IMG/VR virus record: IMGVR_UViG_3300021068_000001
Coordinates: 1 to 64,000 of that record
Source: a virus
Length of the DNA stretch: 64,000 nt
Reading direction: 5' to 3' (one strand)
The notes beneath the pieces are model-generated. The model searched no databases, was not told where the DNA came from, and worked only from the letters and a program-made list of their open reading frames with translations. The stretch's first letter is position 1, and each line of letters opens with the position of its first letter. Below, piece after piece: positions 7,431-16,267 of the stretch. The translations under genes and the position numbers were made by a program.

Positions 7431-8092
7431 AAATAAGTGATAATACAATAGGCATTTTGAGAAATTTCTCGGACATAAATGCCAACATACTATTTAAACC
7501 TGGGAAAACATTAACTACTGTTTCAACTATGAAAAACATTATGGCTGAGGCCATTGTTGATAATGATTTTGAGCAAGAGTTTGGTGTATATGATTTACCA
7601 GAGTTTTTAAGAGCATTAGATTCTTTTGCACAACCTGTGCTGAATTTTAATGGAACTACAAATCTAAAAATAGAGGATGAGAAATCTAGTCTATCAGCTA
7701 GATATGCGTTTGCTGATAAATCTACATTGAGATATCCTTCCAAATCAATAACAATGCCAGACAAAACAGTTTCGTTTACATTAAAGAACGAGGACTTTGA
7801 AAAGGTTAAAAAATTATATACTAATTTAAGTTTACCTGATGTTGCATTTAAAGGTGAGAATGGTAAGATTAAACTAGTTGCTTTAGATAAAAAGAATAGT
7901 AACTCAAACGAATCATCTATTGAAGTGGGTAATACCAACATAGAGTTTACTGCATATATTAAGGCTGAGAATATGAAAATTGTTCCTGGCGATTATGATG
8001 TGGCTTTATCAAAGGCAAAGATTGCTCATTTTATCAATAAGAAAGTTAAAGTACAATACTGGATAGCATTAGAAGCTGACTCAACATTTTAA
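7427..8092 (+). CDS. 45: DNA polymerase sliding clamp gp45
   Basis: This 221-residue protein is of T4 gp45 size. Clamp-like features include the start MKISDNTIGILRNFSDIN, then the EFGVYDLPEFLRAL segment and DYDVALSKAKIAHF near the C-terminus. The trimeric clamp tethers gp43 and, in T4, activates late transcription. It sits in the conserved 45-44-62-regA-43 order, overlaps the DUF3310 stop by 4 bases and has a GGAGATG-type ribosome site. Confidence 0.92.
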   Translation: MKISDNTIGILRNFSDINANILFKPGKTLTTVSTMKNIMAEAIVDNDFEQEFGVYDLPEFLRALDSFAQPVLNFNGTTNLKIEDEKSSLSARYAFADKSTLRYPSKSITMPDKTVSFTLKNEDFEKVKKLYTNLSLPDVAFKGENGKIKLVALDKKNSNSNESSIEVGNTNIEFTAYIKAENMKIVPGDYDVALSKAKIAHFINKKVKVQYWIALEADSTF

Positions 8093-8101
8093 GGTGGTTA
8101 T

Positions 8102-9046
8102 ATGTCAGAATTTCTATGGGTTGAAAAATACCGTCCAAGAAAAATATCAGAATGTATCTTAACCGAAGACCTTAAAAATACATTTATAAAATTTCTTTCA
8201 CAAAAAGAACTACCAAACCTTCTCCTTTCAGGCACAGCAGGCACAGGTAAGACTACTGTAGCACGTGCTTTATGTGAAGAGCTAGGTGTTGATTACATTA
8301 TGATTAATGGATCAGATGAAGGTAGGCATATTGATACTTTAAGAACTACAATTAAAAACTTTGCGTCTAGTGTTTCTTTAGATGGCAATTCAAAACATAA
8401 AGTTGTTATTATAGACGAGGCAGATTATATGAATGCTGATAGTGTTCAACCTGCGTTAAGAAACTTTATAGAGACCTTTCATAGTAATTGTAGATTTATA
8501 TTTACTTGCAATTTTAAGAATAAGATTATACCTGCCTTACATAGTAGGTGTACTGTTATTGATTTTCGTATTATAAATGGTCAAAAAGTAAAAACTGCTA
8601 CTGAATTTTTAGGTAGACTAGGTGATATACTTAAACAAGAACAAATAGAGTACGATAAAAGAGTACTTGCTGAACTAATACAAAGACACTATCCAGACTT
8701 TAGACGGACTATCAATGAACTTCAAAGATATTCTGTAAGAGGTAAAATAGATAGTGGTATACTTGTATCTTTATCAGAAATTAATAACAAAGAGTTAATC
8801 AAGTTATTAAAAGAAAAAAGATTTGGTGATATGCGTAAATGGGTTGTTCAAAACCTAGACAAGGATCCTTCATCTTTATTTTCTGGCATTTACGATATTC
8901 TTTATAAACATCTTCAACCATCATCTATACCTGCAGCCGTATTAACAATTGCTGATTACCAATATAAATCCGCTTTTGTGGCTGACCACGAGATAAATAT
9001 GGTTGCGTGCCTGACACAAATCATGGCAGAATGTAAATTTAAATAA
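8102..9046 (+). CDS. 44: Clamp loader large subunit gp44
   Basis: This is a 314-residue AAA+ ATPase of the RFC/gp44 type. It has LWVEKYRPRKISE at the N-terminus, Walker A GTAGTGKTT (about residue 46), Walker B VVIIDEADYMN (about 103), sensor 1 FTCNFKNKI and the SRC motif LHSRCTVIDF. With gp62 it opens and loads gp45 on primed DNA. It starts 9 bases after gp45 with an AAGGTGG site. Confidence 0.95.
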   Translation: MSEFLWVEKYRPRKISECILTEDLKNTFIKFLSQKELPNLLLSGTAGTGKTTVARALCEELGVDYIMINGSDEGRHIDTLRTTIKNFASSVSLDGNSKHKVVIIDEADYMNADSVQPALRNFIETFHSNCRFIFTCNFKNKIIPALHSRCTVIDFRIINGQKVKTATEFLGRLGDILKQEQIEYDKRVLAELIQRHYPDFRRTINELQRYSVRGKIDSGILVSLSEINNKELIKLLKEKRFGDMRKWVVQNLDKDPSSLFSGIYDILYKHLQPSSIPAAVLTIADYQYKSAFVADHEINMVACLTQIMAECKFK

Positions 9047-9064
9047 AGAGAGAGTAAAAGTAAA

Positions 9065-9196
9065 GTGGCAAAGAGAACATTATGGAGAGTAATGATAGTA
9101 AAATTAAGAATGTGGTATGCTGATATAAGAGGACATCACGGACATAAATGGAACTACGAACCTTCAGAAAATTATATGGGCAGAAAACGAAAGTAG
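9065..9196 (+). CDS. Small basic protein, 43 aa (GTG start)
   Basis: A short frame between gp44 and the tRNA encodes a basic peptide with RMWYADIRGHHGHKWNYEP and a C-terminal GRKRK. The only in-frame start giving this length is GTG at 9065, with a weak GAGAG site upstream. The patterned H/W/Y content suggests it is real. The function is unknown. Confidence 0.45.
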   Translation: MAKRTLWRVMIVKLRMWYADIRGHHGHKWNYEPSENYMGRKRK

Positions 9197-9197
9197 A

Positions 9198-9273
9198 GCT
9201 GCTTTAGCTCAGCTGGTAGAGCAACTGATTTGTAATCAGTAGGTCCGCGGTTCAAGTCCGTGAAGCAGCACCA
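9198..9273 (+). tRNA. tRNA-Thr (anticodon TGT)
   Basis: A complete 76-base cloverleaf: acceptor stem GCTGCTT/AAGCAGC, D arm AGCTCAGCTGGTAGAGC, anticodon stem ACTGA/TCAGT with loop TTTGTAA, T arm with GTTCAAGTC, and an encoded CCA end. It reads ACA, a threonine codon favoured in AT-rich genomes. It lies inside the replication operon between genes 44 and 62 and begins 1 base after the stop of the small gene. Confidence 0.96.
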
Positions 9274-9284
9274 GAAAGTATATT

Positions 9285-9683
9285 ATGATTGAGTATAAAT
9301 TAAGTGATTATTTGAATGCAATTAACTGGACAAAGGTTAATCTGCTTGATGGAGACGACCTAACTTGGGAAAAGAAATACCCACCATACGTAATAAATCG
9401 TTGTTTATCACAACACGTGGACGCTATAATGATGGCGAATGAGATGAATTTTCACCACAGCCTCACTAAACGTCTGCAATTTCACTTCCTACTAAATACT
9501 ATAAGAAAACGAAAACGGTTTGGCGGCAAGTGGACTACTACTGCAAGACCTAAAAATTTAGAGTATGTGAAAGAATATTATGGTTATAGCAATACGAAAG
9601 CAAAAGTAGCCCTTGACATACTGAACAAGAAACAATTAAACTTTATCAAAGAGAAGTTAGATAAGGGTGGGAGAAAAAGATGA
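9285..9683 (+). CDS. 62: Clamp loader small subunit gp62
   Basis: This 132-residue protein carries the gp62 hallmark YPPYVINRCLSQHVDAI, followed by HFLLNTIRKRKRFGGKW. It forms the clamp loader with gp44. It is shorter than T4 gp62 (187 residues), as usual in marine relatives. Its last bases overlap the start of regA. Confidence 0.9.
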   Translation: MIEYKLSDYLNAINWTKVNLLDGDDLTWEKKYPPYVINRCLSQHVDAIMMANEMNFHHSLTKRLQFHFLLNTIRKRKRFGGKWTTTARPKNLEYVKEYYGYSNTKAKVALDILNKKQLNFIKEKLDKGGRKR

Positions 9684-10144
9684 GTGATGAAAGTTTTGAT
9701 TGGTCACCTGAGCAAATGTTAGAGGTTACACTCAAACAGCCAGATGACTTTCTAAAAATAAGGGAGACCTTGTCCCGAATAGGTGTCGCAAGTAGGAAAG
9801 ACAAAACGTTATTCCAATCTTGCCATATACTACACAAACAAGGAAAATATTACATAGTACATTTCAAAGAACTTTTTGCTTTAGATGGCAAGAAGGCAAC
9901 GTTAGTTGAGAATGATATTCAAAGACGTAACACAATTTCAGTTTTATTACAAGATTGGAATTTATTATCAATTGTAAAACCAGAAACTGCTGAAAACAAA
10001 GCACCATTATCACAAATTAAGATTATTGCTTTTAAAGAAAAGAGTGAATGGAACTTACAAGCTAAATATAACATAGGAAAAAAACAATCTACTGAAGAAC
10101 CAAAAAAAGATGATTTTGTAGTTAAAAAAACATTTACTGAATAG
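9680..10144 (+). CDS. regA: Translational repressor RegA
   Basis: The 154-residue protein shows the RegA core RIGVASRKDKTLFQSCHILHKQ and YYIVHFKELFALDG. In T4, RegA binds near start codons of many early mRNAs and represses translation. It is placed between 62 and 43, as in T4. The C-terminal extension (KKQSTEEPKKDDF) is lysine-rich. Confidence 0.93.
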   Translation: MSDESFDWSPEQMLEVTLKQPDDFLKIRETLSRIGVASRKDKTLFQSCHILHKQGKYYIVHFKELFALDGKKATLVENDIQRRNTISVLLQDWNLLSIVKPETAENKAPLSQIKIIAFKEKSEWNLQAKYNIGKKQSTEEPKKDDFVVKKTFTE

Positions 10145-10153
10145 GAGTATATT

Positions 10154-10456
10154 ATGATTAGATTATACAGACTCACAACAGGTGAGGATGTAATTGGCAC
10201 ACCAGTTAAAGAAGACACAACGGATTCACTTCAAGCAATCAAAAAACCTTTTGTATTAATTCCAATGCAAGGTCAACCAGGTAAACCTATGCAAATAGGA
10301 TTTCATCCTTATATACCTTATACAAAAGACGAAGTTATAAAAATTAAAAAAAATAATATTATTGTAGAAACAACACCAGATAATAATATGATGGATGCTT
10401 ATGAGCGAAATACAAGCTCATTAGTTACCCCTAAAAAATCAATCATCACACACTAA
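10154..10456 (+). CDS. Small protein, possible Sm-like fold, 100 aa
   Basis: It opens with MIRLYRLTTGEDVIGTPV, a pattern of two short strands around T-G-E-D like those in Sm/LSm-type phage proteins. It then has hydrophobic strands (PFVLIPMQ, IGFHPYIPY) and a polar tail. The fold is a guess from pattern. It lies between RegA and polymerase and has a GGAGTAT ribosome site. Confidence 0.5.
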   Translation: MIRLYRLTTGEDVIGTPVKEDTTDSLQAIKKPFVLIPMQGQPGKPMQIGFHPYIPYTKDEVIKIKKNNIIVETTPDNNMMDAYERNTSSLVTPKKSIITH

Positions 10457-10485
10457 TTGACTTTTTAGTTTTTTTTTGATATAAT
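10457..10485 (+). promoter_or_regulatory. Early promoter of gene 43, leaderless type
   Basis: TTGACT (10457-10462) and a perfect TATAAT (10480-10485) have a 17-base spacer that includes a T9 run. The gp43 ATG at 10491 is 5 bases after the -10 box, which places it at the predicted transcription start. Confidence 0.75.
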
Positions 10486-10490
10486 ATATT

Positions 10491-12992
10491 ATGAATTTGG
10501 CAAGCACTTTTTATACAAACGTAATTGAAAACAAGGGTAAGCTCCTTGTTAGAGGAGTCGCTGACGGCAAATCATATTTAAGTCGTATCAATTTTAGTCC
10601 TAAACTATACCTACCTACAAAAAATAAAACAAATCACAAAACACTAGACGGCATATATCTCAAAGAAAAACAATTTGATACTATATCAAAGGCAAAACAT
10701 TTCTATAGTGAGTATAGTACTATACCTGGGTACAAAATCTATGGTATGAATAGATACAACTATCAGTACATAGCAGACACATATAGAGATGATATGCAAT
10801 GGAAGAAAGATTATATTAAGATATTCACACTTGATATAGAAACCGAGTGTGAGAGCGGCTTTCCAGATCCTGATACTGCAAAAGAGAACATTATCTGTAT
10901 TACAGTAAAAAATCATAGTAATAAACAGATATTAACGTGGGGGTCTGGCGATTTTATTTCTAAAAAATCTAACGTGACATATGTAAAATGTCAAAATGAA
11001 AAACATCTATTAATGGAGTTTCTAAAATTCTGGTGTAAAAATCATCCTGATATTGTTACTGGTTGGAACGTTAAATTTTTTGACATACCTTATCTAATGA
11101 ATCGTATGAGATTTATATTTGATAACGATACGATCAATAAATTTTCACCATGGAATTATGTTAACGCAGACCGAGTACAACTCGGACAAAAAAATCAACA
11201 GTATTGGAACATACTTGGTGTTTCCATATTAGATTATTTTGATTTATATAAAAAGTTTACATATACTAGACAAGAGTCTTACAGATTAAATTATATTGCT
11301 AAAGTAGAATTAGGCGAATCTAAATTAGATAATCCATATGAAACATTTAAAGACTTCTATACAAAAGACTATCAAAGGTTTGTAGAATACAATATACAAG
11401 ACGTTGAACTTGTTGATAGGTTAGAAGACAAGATGAAATTGATTGAGTTATGCTTGACTATGGCATACGATTACAAAGTAAATTATAATGATGTGTATTC
11501 ACAAGTTAGATGTTGGGATACTTTAATCTATAATCATTTACTTAAAAAGAATATTATAATCCCACCAAGAGAAGACCAACAAAAAGATTCACAATACGAA
11601 GGTGCATATGTAAAAGATCCACAATTAGGTTTACACAATTGGATTGTTTCATTTGACCTCAACTCACTTTATCCACATTTGATTATGCAATACAATATAA
11701 GTCCTGAAAAGTTTATAGGAGTTGAAACAAAATCAATTGGTGTAGAAAATTTTTTAAATGAAAAGTTAGATTTGAATTGGGCTCAGTCCAAGGATGTGAC
11801 CATCGCACCAAATGGTGCTATGTTTAAAAGAGATAAGCAAGGCTTTCTTCCAGAGTTAATGGAGAAGATGTATGGTGATAGAGTTATATTTAAAAAGAAA
11901 GCAATAGAAGCTAAAAAAGAATTCCAAAAAACAAAAGACCCAATTTATAAAAATGAAATTTCAAGGTGTCATAATATTCAAATGGCAAAAAAGATTGCAT
12001 TAAATAGTGCTTATGGTGCTATCGGCAATCAATACTTTAGATATTTTGATGTTAAACAAGCAGAAGCAATTACACTTGGTGGCCAATTATCTATTCGTTG
12101 GGTTGAAAAAGATGTCAATAAGTTTATGAATAAGATTTTAAATACAAACAATGTAAATTATGTTGTAGCATCCGACACAGATTCTATCTATCTTAAATTA
12201 GATACACTTGTTGAAAAGGTTTGTAAAGATAAAACACCAAAACAAATTACAGACTTTATTGATAAAGCTGCTGAAGACAAAATACAAAAGGTAATTGATA
12301 AAAGTTTTGATAGACTTGCTAAGTATGTAAATGCTTATGGACAAAAAATGATTATGAAAAGAGAATTAATTGCTAATAAAGGTATATGGGTTGCCAAAAA
12401 AAGATATATGATGAACGTATTTGATGAAGAAGGTGTCCGATATGAAATACCTAAACTAAAAATTATGGGTGTTGAAGCTGTCAAATCATCTACACCTGAA
12501 GTTTGTAGAGGAAAAATTAAGGATGCTATACGTGTAATAATGAATGAAAGTGAAGAAGTCCTAATTAAATTTGTAAATGATTTTAAAGAAGTGTTTAAAA
12601 CATTATCGCCTGAAGAGGTTGCATTTCCTAGGTCTTGTAATAATCTAAACAAGTATAGTGATTCATCACAGATTTATAAAAAAGGATCCCCTATACACGT
12701 TAAAGGTTCATTGATTTACAATCATAACATTTATAAAAATAAACTACAAAGAAAATATCCACTTATTAAAGATGGTGATAAAATTAAATTCCTAATGTTA
12801 AAACAACCTAATACAGTTAAAGATACTGTCATTGCTTTTTCTACAAGGATACCAGAGGAATTTGATTTACACAAATATGTTGATTACGATACACAATTTG
12901 AAAAAACATTTACTGATCCATTAAGATTTATTTTAAATTCTATTGGTTGGAAACTAGAACGTGAAGCAAGTTTAGAAAGTTTTTTTGAATGA
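10491..12992 (+). CDS. 43: DNA polymerase gp43 (family B)
   Basis: The protein is 833 residues long and complete. Exonuclease motifs: FTLDIETE (D115, E117), WNVKFFDIPYL and YNIQDVELV. Polymerase motifs: A FDLNSLYPHLIM (D389), B KKIALNSAYGAIGNQ, and C ASDTDSIYL (D562, D564). Both activities should be present. The last eight residues ASLESFFE correspond to the C-terminal clamp-binding peptide of T4-type polymerases. The same ending occurs on the next protein. The predicted leaderless start means that initiation would not depend on a Shine-Dalgarno site. Confidence 0.97.
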   Translation: MNLASTFYTNVIENKGKLLVRGVADGKSYLSRINFSPKLYLPTKNKTNHKTLDGIYLKEKQFDTISKAKHFYSEYSTIPGYKIYGMNRYNYQYIADTYRDDMQWKKDYIKIFTLDIETECESGFPDPDTAKENIICITVKNHSNKQILTWGSGDFISKKSNVTYVKCQNEKHLLMEFLKFWCKNHPDIVTGWNVKFFDIPYLMNRMRFIFDNDTINKFSPWNYVNADRVQLGQKNQQYWNILGVSILDYFDLYKKFTYTRQESYRLNYIAKVELGESKLDNPYETFKDFYTKDYQRFVEYNIQDVELVDRLEDKMKLIELCLTMAYDYKVNYNDVYSQVRCWDTLIYNHLLKKNIIIPPREDQQKDSQYEGAYVKDPQLGLHNWIVSFDLNSLYPHLIMQYNISPEKFIGVETKSIGVENFLNEKLDLNWAQSKDVTIAPNGAMFKRDKQGFLPELMEKMYGDRVIFKKKAIEAKKEFQKTKDPIYKNEISRCHNIQMAKKIALNSAYGAIGNQYFRYFDVKQAEAITLGGQLSIRWVEKDVNKFMNKILNTNNVNYVVASDTDSIYLKLDTLVEKVCKDKTPKQITDFIDKAAEDKIQKVIDKSFDRLAKYVNAYGQKMIMKRELIANKGIWVAKKRYMMNVFDEEGVRYEIPKLKIMGVEAVKSSTPEVCRGKIKDAIRVIMNESEEVLIKFVNDFKEVFKTLSPEEVAFPRSCNNLNKYSDSSQIYKKGSPIHVKGSLIYNHNIYKNKLQRKYPLIKDGDKIKFLMLKQPNTVKDTVIAFSTRIPEEFDLHKYVDYDTQFEKTFTDPLRFILNSIGWKLEREASLESFFE

Positions 12993-13768
12993 TAAAAGAG
13001 ATTACAAAATATGTTGCAACGGAATTTATTATGTCAAGGCATTACTCACCAGTTATGCCTAAACTTACTAAACATTATTGTGGTTATTATGTAGATGATA
13101 TACTACAAGGCGTTGTAACTTTTGGTTGGGGAACAAGACCTAAACATACAATACAAAAATTGTTTCCAACATTAGATACAAGAGATTATTATGAAATAGG
13201 TAAGATGTGTATGGACGATAGTATGGGTAAAAATTCTGAAACACAAATGTTATCAAAAGTATTAACTTGGTTAAAACAAAATACTACAATTAAATTTTTA
13301 TTTACTTGGGCAGATGGCCTAGTAGGTAAACCAGGTTATGTATATCAAGCATTTAATTTTTTATATGGTGGGTACATATGGACAGATACATATGTTACAG
13401 ACAAGGGTGAGAAGGTACATCCTAGAACTATACAAAGTAAATTACCTAACATACATAATTACAAATATGGCAGTAGACCTAATCCAACACAATTAGAACA
13501 ATTAAAATTAAGTAGAGTAAAAGGTAAACAGTTTAGATATATTTTACCTATGAATAAAAAAATGAGAAAATTTTTAAAACAAAGTACAGTAGATTGGAAT
13601 TTAAATTATCCTAAAGATAAAGATTTAATATGGAAGATTAAAAGACCTGGTGAATTATCATATACTTTAACAGATATAATGCCATTTAAATTAACAAAAG
13701 AAGTATATTATAACAAAGACAATGTTGAAAGAAATAAAGGTGCAACGTTAGAAAGTTTTTTTGAATGA
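12989..13768 (+). CDS. Mom-like DNA modification acyltransferase with clamp-binding tail
   Basis: This 259-residue protein resembles phage Mu Mom, a GNAT-like enzyme that modifies N6 of adenine in DNA. Shared features are HYSPVMPK near the start, a GVVTFGWG strand, YEIGKMCMDD, GKNSETQMLS (N-x-E-S-like) and ADGLVGKPGYVYQAFNFLYGG, matching the Mom A-D-x-x-G-x-x-G-x-x-Y-Q-A-x-N-x-x-Y-x-G pattern. The C-terminus GATLESFFE nearly repeats the gp43 clamp-binding end, so the enzyme may ride on the sliding clamp. Its start overlaps the gp43 stop by 4 bases. The chemistry of the added group cannot be read from the sequence. Confidence 0.78.
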   Translation: MIKEITKYVATEFIMSRHYSPVMPKLTKHYCGYYVDDILQGVVTFGWGTRPKHTIQKLFPTLDTRDYYEIGKMCMDDSMGKNSETQMLSKVLTWLKQNTTIKFLFTWADGLVGKPGYVYQAFNFLYGGYIWTDTYVTDKGEKVHPRTIQSKLPNIHNYKYGSRPNPTQLEQLKLSRVKGKQFRYILPMNKKMRKFLKQSTVDWNLNYPKDKDLIWKIKRPGELSYTLTDIMPFKLTKEVYYNKDNVERNKGATLESFFE

Positions 13769-14235
13769 AAAAATTTAAAGATAGTTTAGAAGATTTTTTT
13801 AAATGGGTAAAAGGAACCGAGTTAGTTGAGCTTGATGACATAGATGTAGCTGAGGATCCTATTAGACCTCAATTAACTTTAGGTTTTAGAATTACACACG
13901 GTAGAAAAATATTTGGATTAAAATATAATGATGAAATTGAATCAATTGCTTGTATCGCATTTTGTCCTGAAGTACCTAATACAGTTAGAGAAATGGATTA
14001 TATGTCCAGAGTAAAAGGTGGTAAGATTGCCATTGCATATACAGTATGGTCAAGGAAAAGAGGTGCAGGTAAAGAGATTATAAACAAGATAAGAGAGTGG
14101 ATAATAGAAAAACAATATAAAAGATTGGTAACTTTATCACCATTAACACCTATGGCAACTCACTTTCATATTAGAAATGGTGCAAAACAGATACACATTA
14201 ATGAGGAGACACAAAATTTTGAATACAAGTTATGA
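13765..14235 (+). CDS. GNAT-family acetyltransferase-like protein
   Basis: This 156-residue protein has a GNAT layout: strands GLKYNDEIESIACIAF and KIAIAYTVWSRKRGAGKEI (the R-x-x-G-x-G/A acyl-CoA loop), then a helix IINKIREWIIEKQY and the strand KRLVTLSP. The substrate is unknown. Its start overlaps the Mom-like gene stop, so the three genes 43-Mom-GNAT are translationally coupled. The N-terminus contains SLEDFF, which echoes the clamp peptide but is not C-terminal. Confidence 0.65.
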   Translation: MKKFKDSLEDFFKWVKGTELVELDDIDVAEDPIRPQLTLGFRITHGRKIFGLKYNDEIESIACIAFCPEVPNTVREMDYMSRVKGGKIAIAYTVWSRKRGAGKEIINKIREWIIEKQYKRLVTLSPLTPMATHFHIRNGAKQIHINEETQNFEYKL

Positions 14236-14375
14236 AAGAATTAATTATATGGTTGATTGTGATACATTGGGGTTATGCAACAGGATCATATTTGGCTTGG
14301 AGAACTGATTGGAGTATTGAAAAATTTTCAATTATTATATTATTGATATGGATATTAACAAAAAATATGGGGTGA
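14232..14375 (+). CDS. Small membrane protein, 47 aa
   Basis: The start overlaps the GNAT stop (ATGA). Two hydrophobic segments (LIIWLIVIHWGYATGSYLAW and FSIIILLIWIL) suggest a two-pass membrane peptide. It overlaps the start of the MT-A70 gene by 28 bases. The function is unknown. Confidence 0.5.
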   Translation: MKELIIWLIVIHWGYATGSYLAWRTDWSIEKFSIIILLIWILTKNMG

Positions 14376-14899
14376 TATATGCGGACCCGCCATGGCATTT
14401 CCAAAATTGGAACAATGCTAACGCACAAACTAATCCAGAAAATCATTACCCTACAATGACAATGAAAGACATTGAAAATTTACCAGTAGGAAATATTGCT
14501 GATAAAGATTGTGTATTGTTTATGTGGTGTACAGACCCATTATTACACAAACAAATACCTATAGTTGAGAAGTGGGGTTTTGAATACAAGACAGTAGGAT
14601 TTACCTGGGTGAAAACTAATAAAGATAAAATGAAAAATTATTATTTTAAAGGTCCAGGTTATTGGACTAGGGCAAATGCTGAAATTTGTATTTTGGCAAC
14701 AAAAGGTAAACCAAAAAGATTAAGTGGTAATGTAGATAGATTAGTTGTAAGTGAACGGAGAGAACATAGTAGAAAGCCAGATAGAATCAGATCAGATATT
14801 GTAAAGTTGTGTGGTGATGTACCACGTATTGAATTATTTGCTAGACAAGAATGGGATGGTTGGGATTGTTGGGGAAATGAGGTAAATAAATGGAATTGA
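14348..14899 (+). CDS. MT-A70 family adenine methyltransferase
   Basis: This 183-residue protein has the catalytic DPPW motif (YADPPWHFQNW, about residue 11), then FMWCTDPLL, FTWVKTNK, GYWTRANAEICILATKG and the conserved SERREHSRKPD segment of bacterial/phage MT-A70 N6-adenine methyltransferases. It probably methylates phage DNA, though some relatives act on RNA. It belongs to a run of modification genes and overlaps small genes on both sides. Confidence 0.9.
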   Translation: MDINKKYGVIYADPPWHFQNWNNANAQTNPENHYPTMTMKDIENLPVGNIADKDCVLFMWCTDPLLHKQIPIVEKWGFEYKTVGFTWVKTNKDKMKNYYFKGPGYWTRANAEICILATKGKPKRLSGNVDRLVVSERREHSRKPDRIRSDIVKLCGDVPRIELFARQEWDGWDCWGNEVNKWN

Positions 14900-14982
14900 C
14901 TTTAGCGATAACATATGTTATAATAATATATGGTTTTATATATTGGTTATTAAGAAAGTGGAATGATGAAGTACCTAAATGA
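14890..14982 (+). CDS. Small membrane peptide, 30 aa
   Basis: This short frame overlaps the MT-A70 stop and the next start. It encodes one hydrophobic span (LTLAITYVIIIYGFIYWLL) and a charged tail. A perfect early promoter lies inside the same bases, so coding status is uncertain. Confidence 0.3.
   Translation: MELTLAITYVIIIYGFIYWLLRKWNDEVPK
14896..14924 (+). promoter_or_regulatory. Early promoter of the second methyltransferase
   Basis: TTGACT (14896-14901) and perfect TATAAT (14919-14924) have a 17-base spacer. The predicted start is near 14931, giving a leader of about 32 bases before the ATG at 14963. It begins at the end of the MT-A70 gene. Confidence 0.65.
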
Positions 14983-16267
14983 TTATGCAGATGTAAATAA
15001 ATTACCCATAATGGATCAACAAACGTTTGAAACTATTACAAACGATATTGGTAAAGAACAATTTAGATTAGATTTAGCACAATACATTGCAGACAATAGA
15101 CCAAAGTTTCCTTTAAAGGAGATTTCGTTTGAAGCAATGCGTCAAGCATTTAAAAGTTTACAGAAACAAGACGTATGGGAATATGTAAAACCCATAGAAC
15201 AAATACATAAAAATGTAAAAGAAAAATATGACGATTACAAATACACTTTTAAAAAACACGGTCTTGGTATTATAGACGCACCATCTTTATACAATGACGT
15301 ATCAAATTATTTTCATCAACATTTAAGATTAAACTGTTCAAGTTATAGTTTTAAATCACCATTAGATGTATGGTATAATGGTACAGCGAAAGATATATGG
15401 AGATGTTTAGGTCCTATGTGGCGTGGTATTAATGGAATGAAACCAGTTACAGTTGGAGATAAAACAGAATTAAGAGGTGGCAGATTAGATGATAAGAGTT
15501 ATGTATCTGCTTTTAGATTACAGACATATATTGCAACACAATTTAAACCTAATGTTGCGAAGACAATATATCAAATGACAAATGCTAAAAGAGTATTAGA
15601 TACATCTTGTGGTTGGGGTGATAGACTTGCAGGTTTTTTTGCTAGTGACGCTGAAGAATATATAGGTTGTGATCCTAATCCAAATACTTACAAACAATAT
15701 TTAAAACAAATAGAAACATATAACAGTTTTCTAACTAGACCTAAAAAGGTAACAATATATAATTGTGGCGCTGAAGATTTACCTTGGAATGAAATTGATA
15801 ATATAGATTGTGCCTTTACAAGTCCACCTTATTTTTCTACTGAAAGATATAATGAGGGTGGTGAAAAAGAAGAAAATCAATCTTGGAAAAAATTTGATGA
15901 ATATTTTAAATGGCGTGATGATTTTTATTTACCTGTATCACAGAAAAGTTTTGAGAGATCAAAACATACATTTATTAATATAATGGACCCTACAATAAAA
16001 GGTAAAAGATATTATAGTTGTGATGAATTAGTTGGTAGTTTAAAGGATAACTTTGTAGGTCAAATAGGAATGAGAATTATGCAAAGACCTAAATCAGATA
16101 AGTTATTTGAAAATGAAGAAGAAAAAAAAGAGTTTATGAATCGTACTTACATTGAAAATATATGGTGTTTTTCAAAACCAGAAAAACAAAATCCTAATCA
16201 TTTTCAATCCAATTTTCAGGAAAAATTAGATTACTTTAGGCACAGCAGAAGGGCAACGTTATTTTAA
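14963..16267 (+). CDS. DNA methyltransferase with TSPPY motif (paralog of 354-1439)
   Basis: This 434-residue protein has an AdoMet loop VLDTSCGWGDRLAGF (about residue 212), an acidic turn GCDPNP and the catalytic TSPPY motif (about residue 288) followed by a Y-rich segment. The layout matches the enzyme at 354. The N-terminal 190 residues hold a conserved-looking segment (CSSYSFKSPLDVWYNG) that may recognise the target. ATGATG offers two starts 3 bases apart. Its stop overlaps the ThyX start by 1 base. Confidence 0.8.
   Translation: MMKYLNDYADVNKLPIMDQQTFETITNDIGKEQFRLDLAQYIADNRPKFPLKEISFEAMRQAFKSLQKQDVWEYVKPIEQIHKNVKEKYDDYKYTFKKHGLGIIDAPSLYNDVSNYFHQHLRLNCSSYSFKSPLDVWYNGTAKDIWRCLGPMWRGINGMKPVTVGDKTELRGGRLDDKSYVSAFRLQTYIATQFKPNVAKTIYQMTNAKRVLDTSCGWGDRLAGFFASDAEEYIGCDPNPNTYKQYLKQIETYNSFLTRPKKVTIYNCGAEDLPWNEIDNIDCAFTSPPYFSTERYNEGGEKEENQSWKKFDEYFKWRDDFYLPVSQKSFERSKHTFINIMDPTIKGKRYYSCDELVGSLKDNFVGQIGMRIMQRPKSDKLFENEEEKKEFMNRTYIENIWCFSKPEKQNPNHFQSNFQEKLDYFRHSRRATLF

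Noticed and set aside
7393-7941. Minus-strand frame of 182 codons opposite gp45
   Set aside because: It is the antisense shadow of the sliding clamp gene; no promoter or ribosome site is present.
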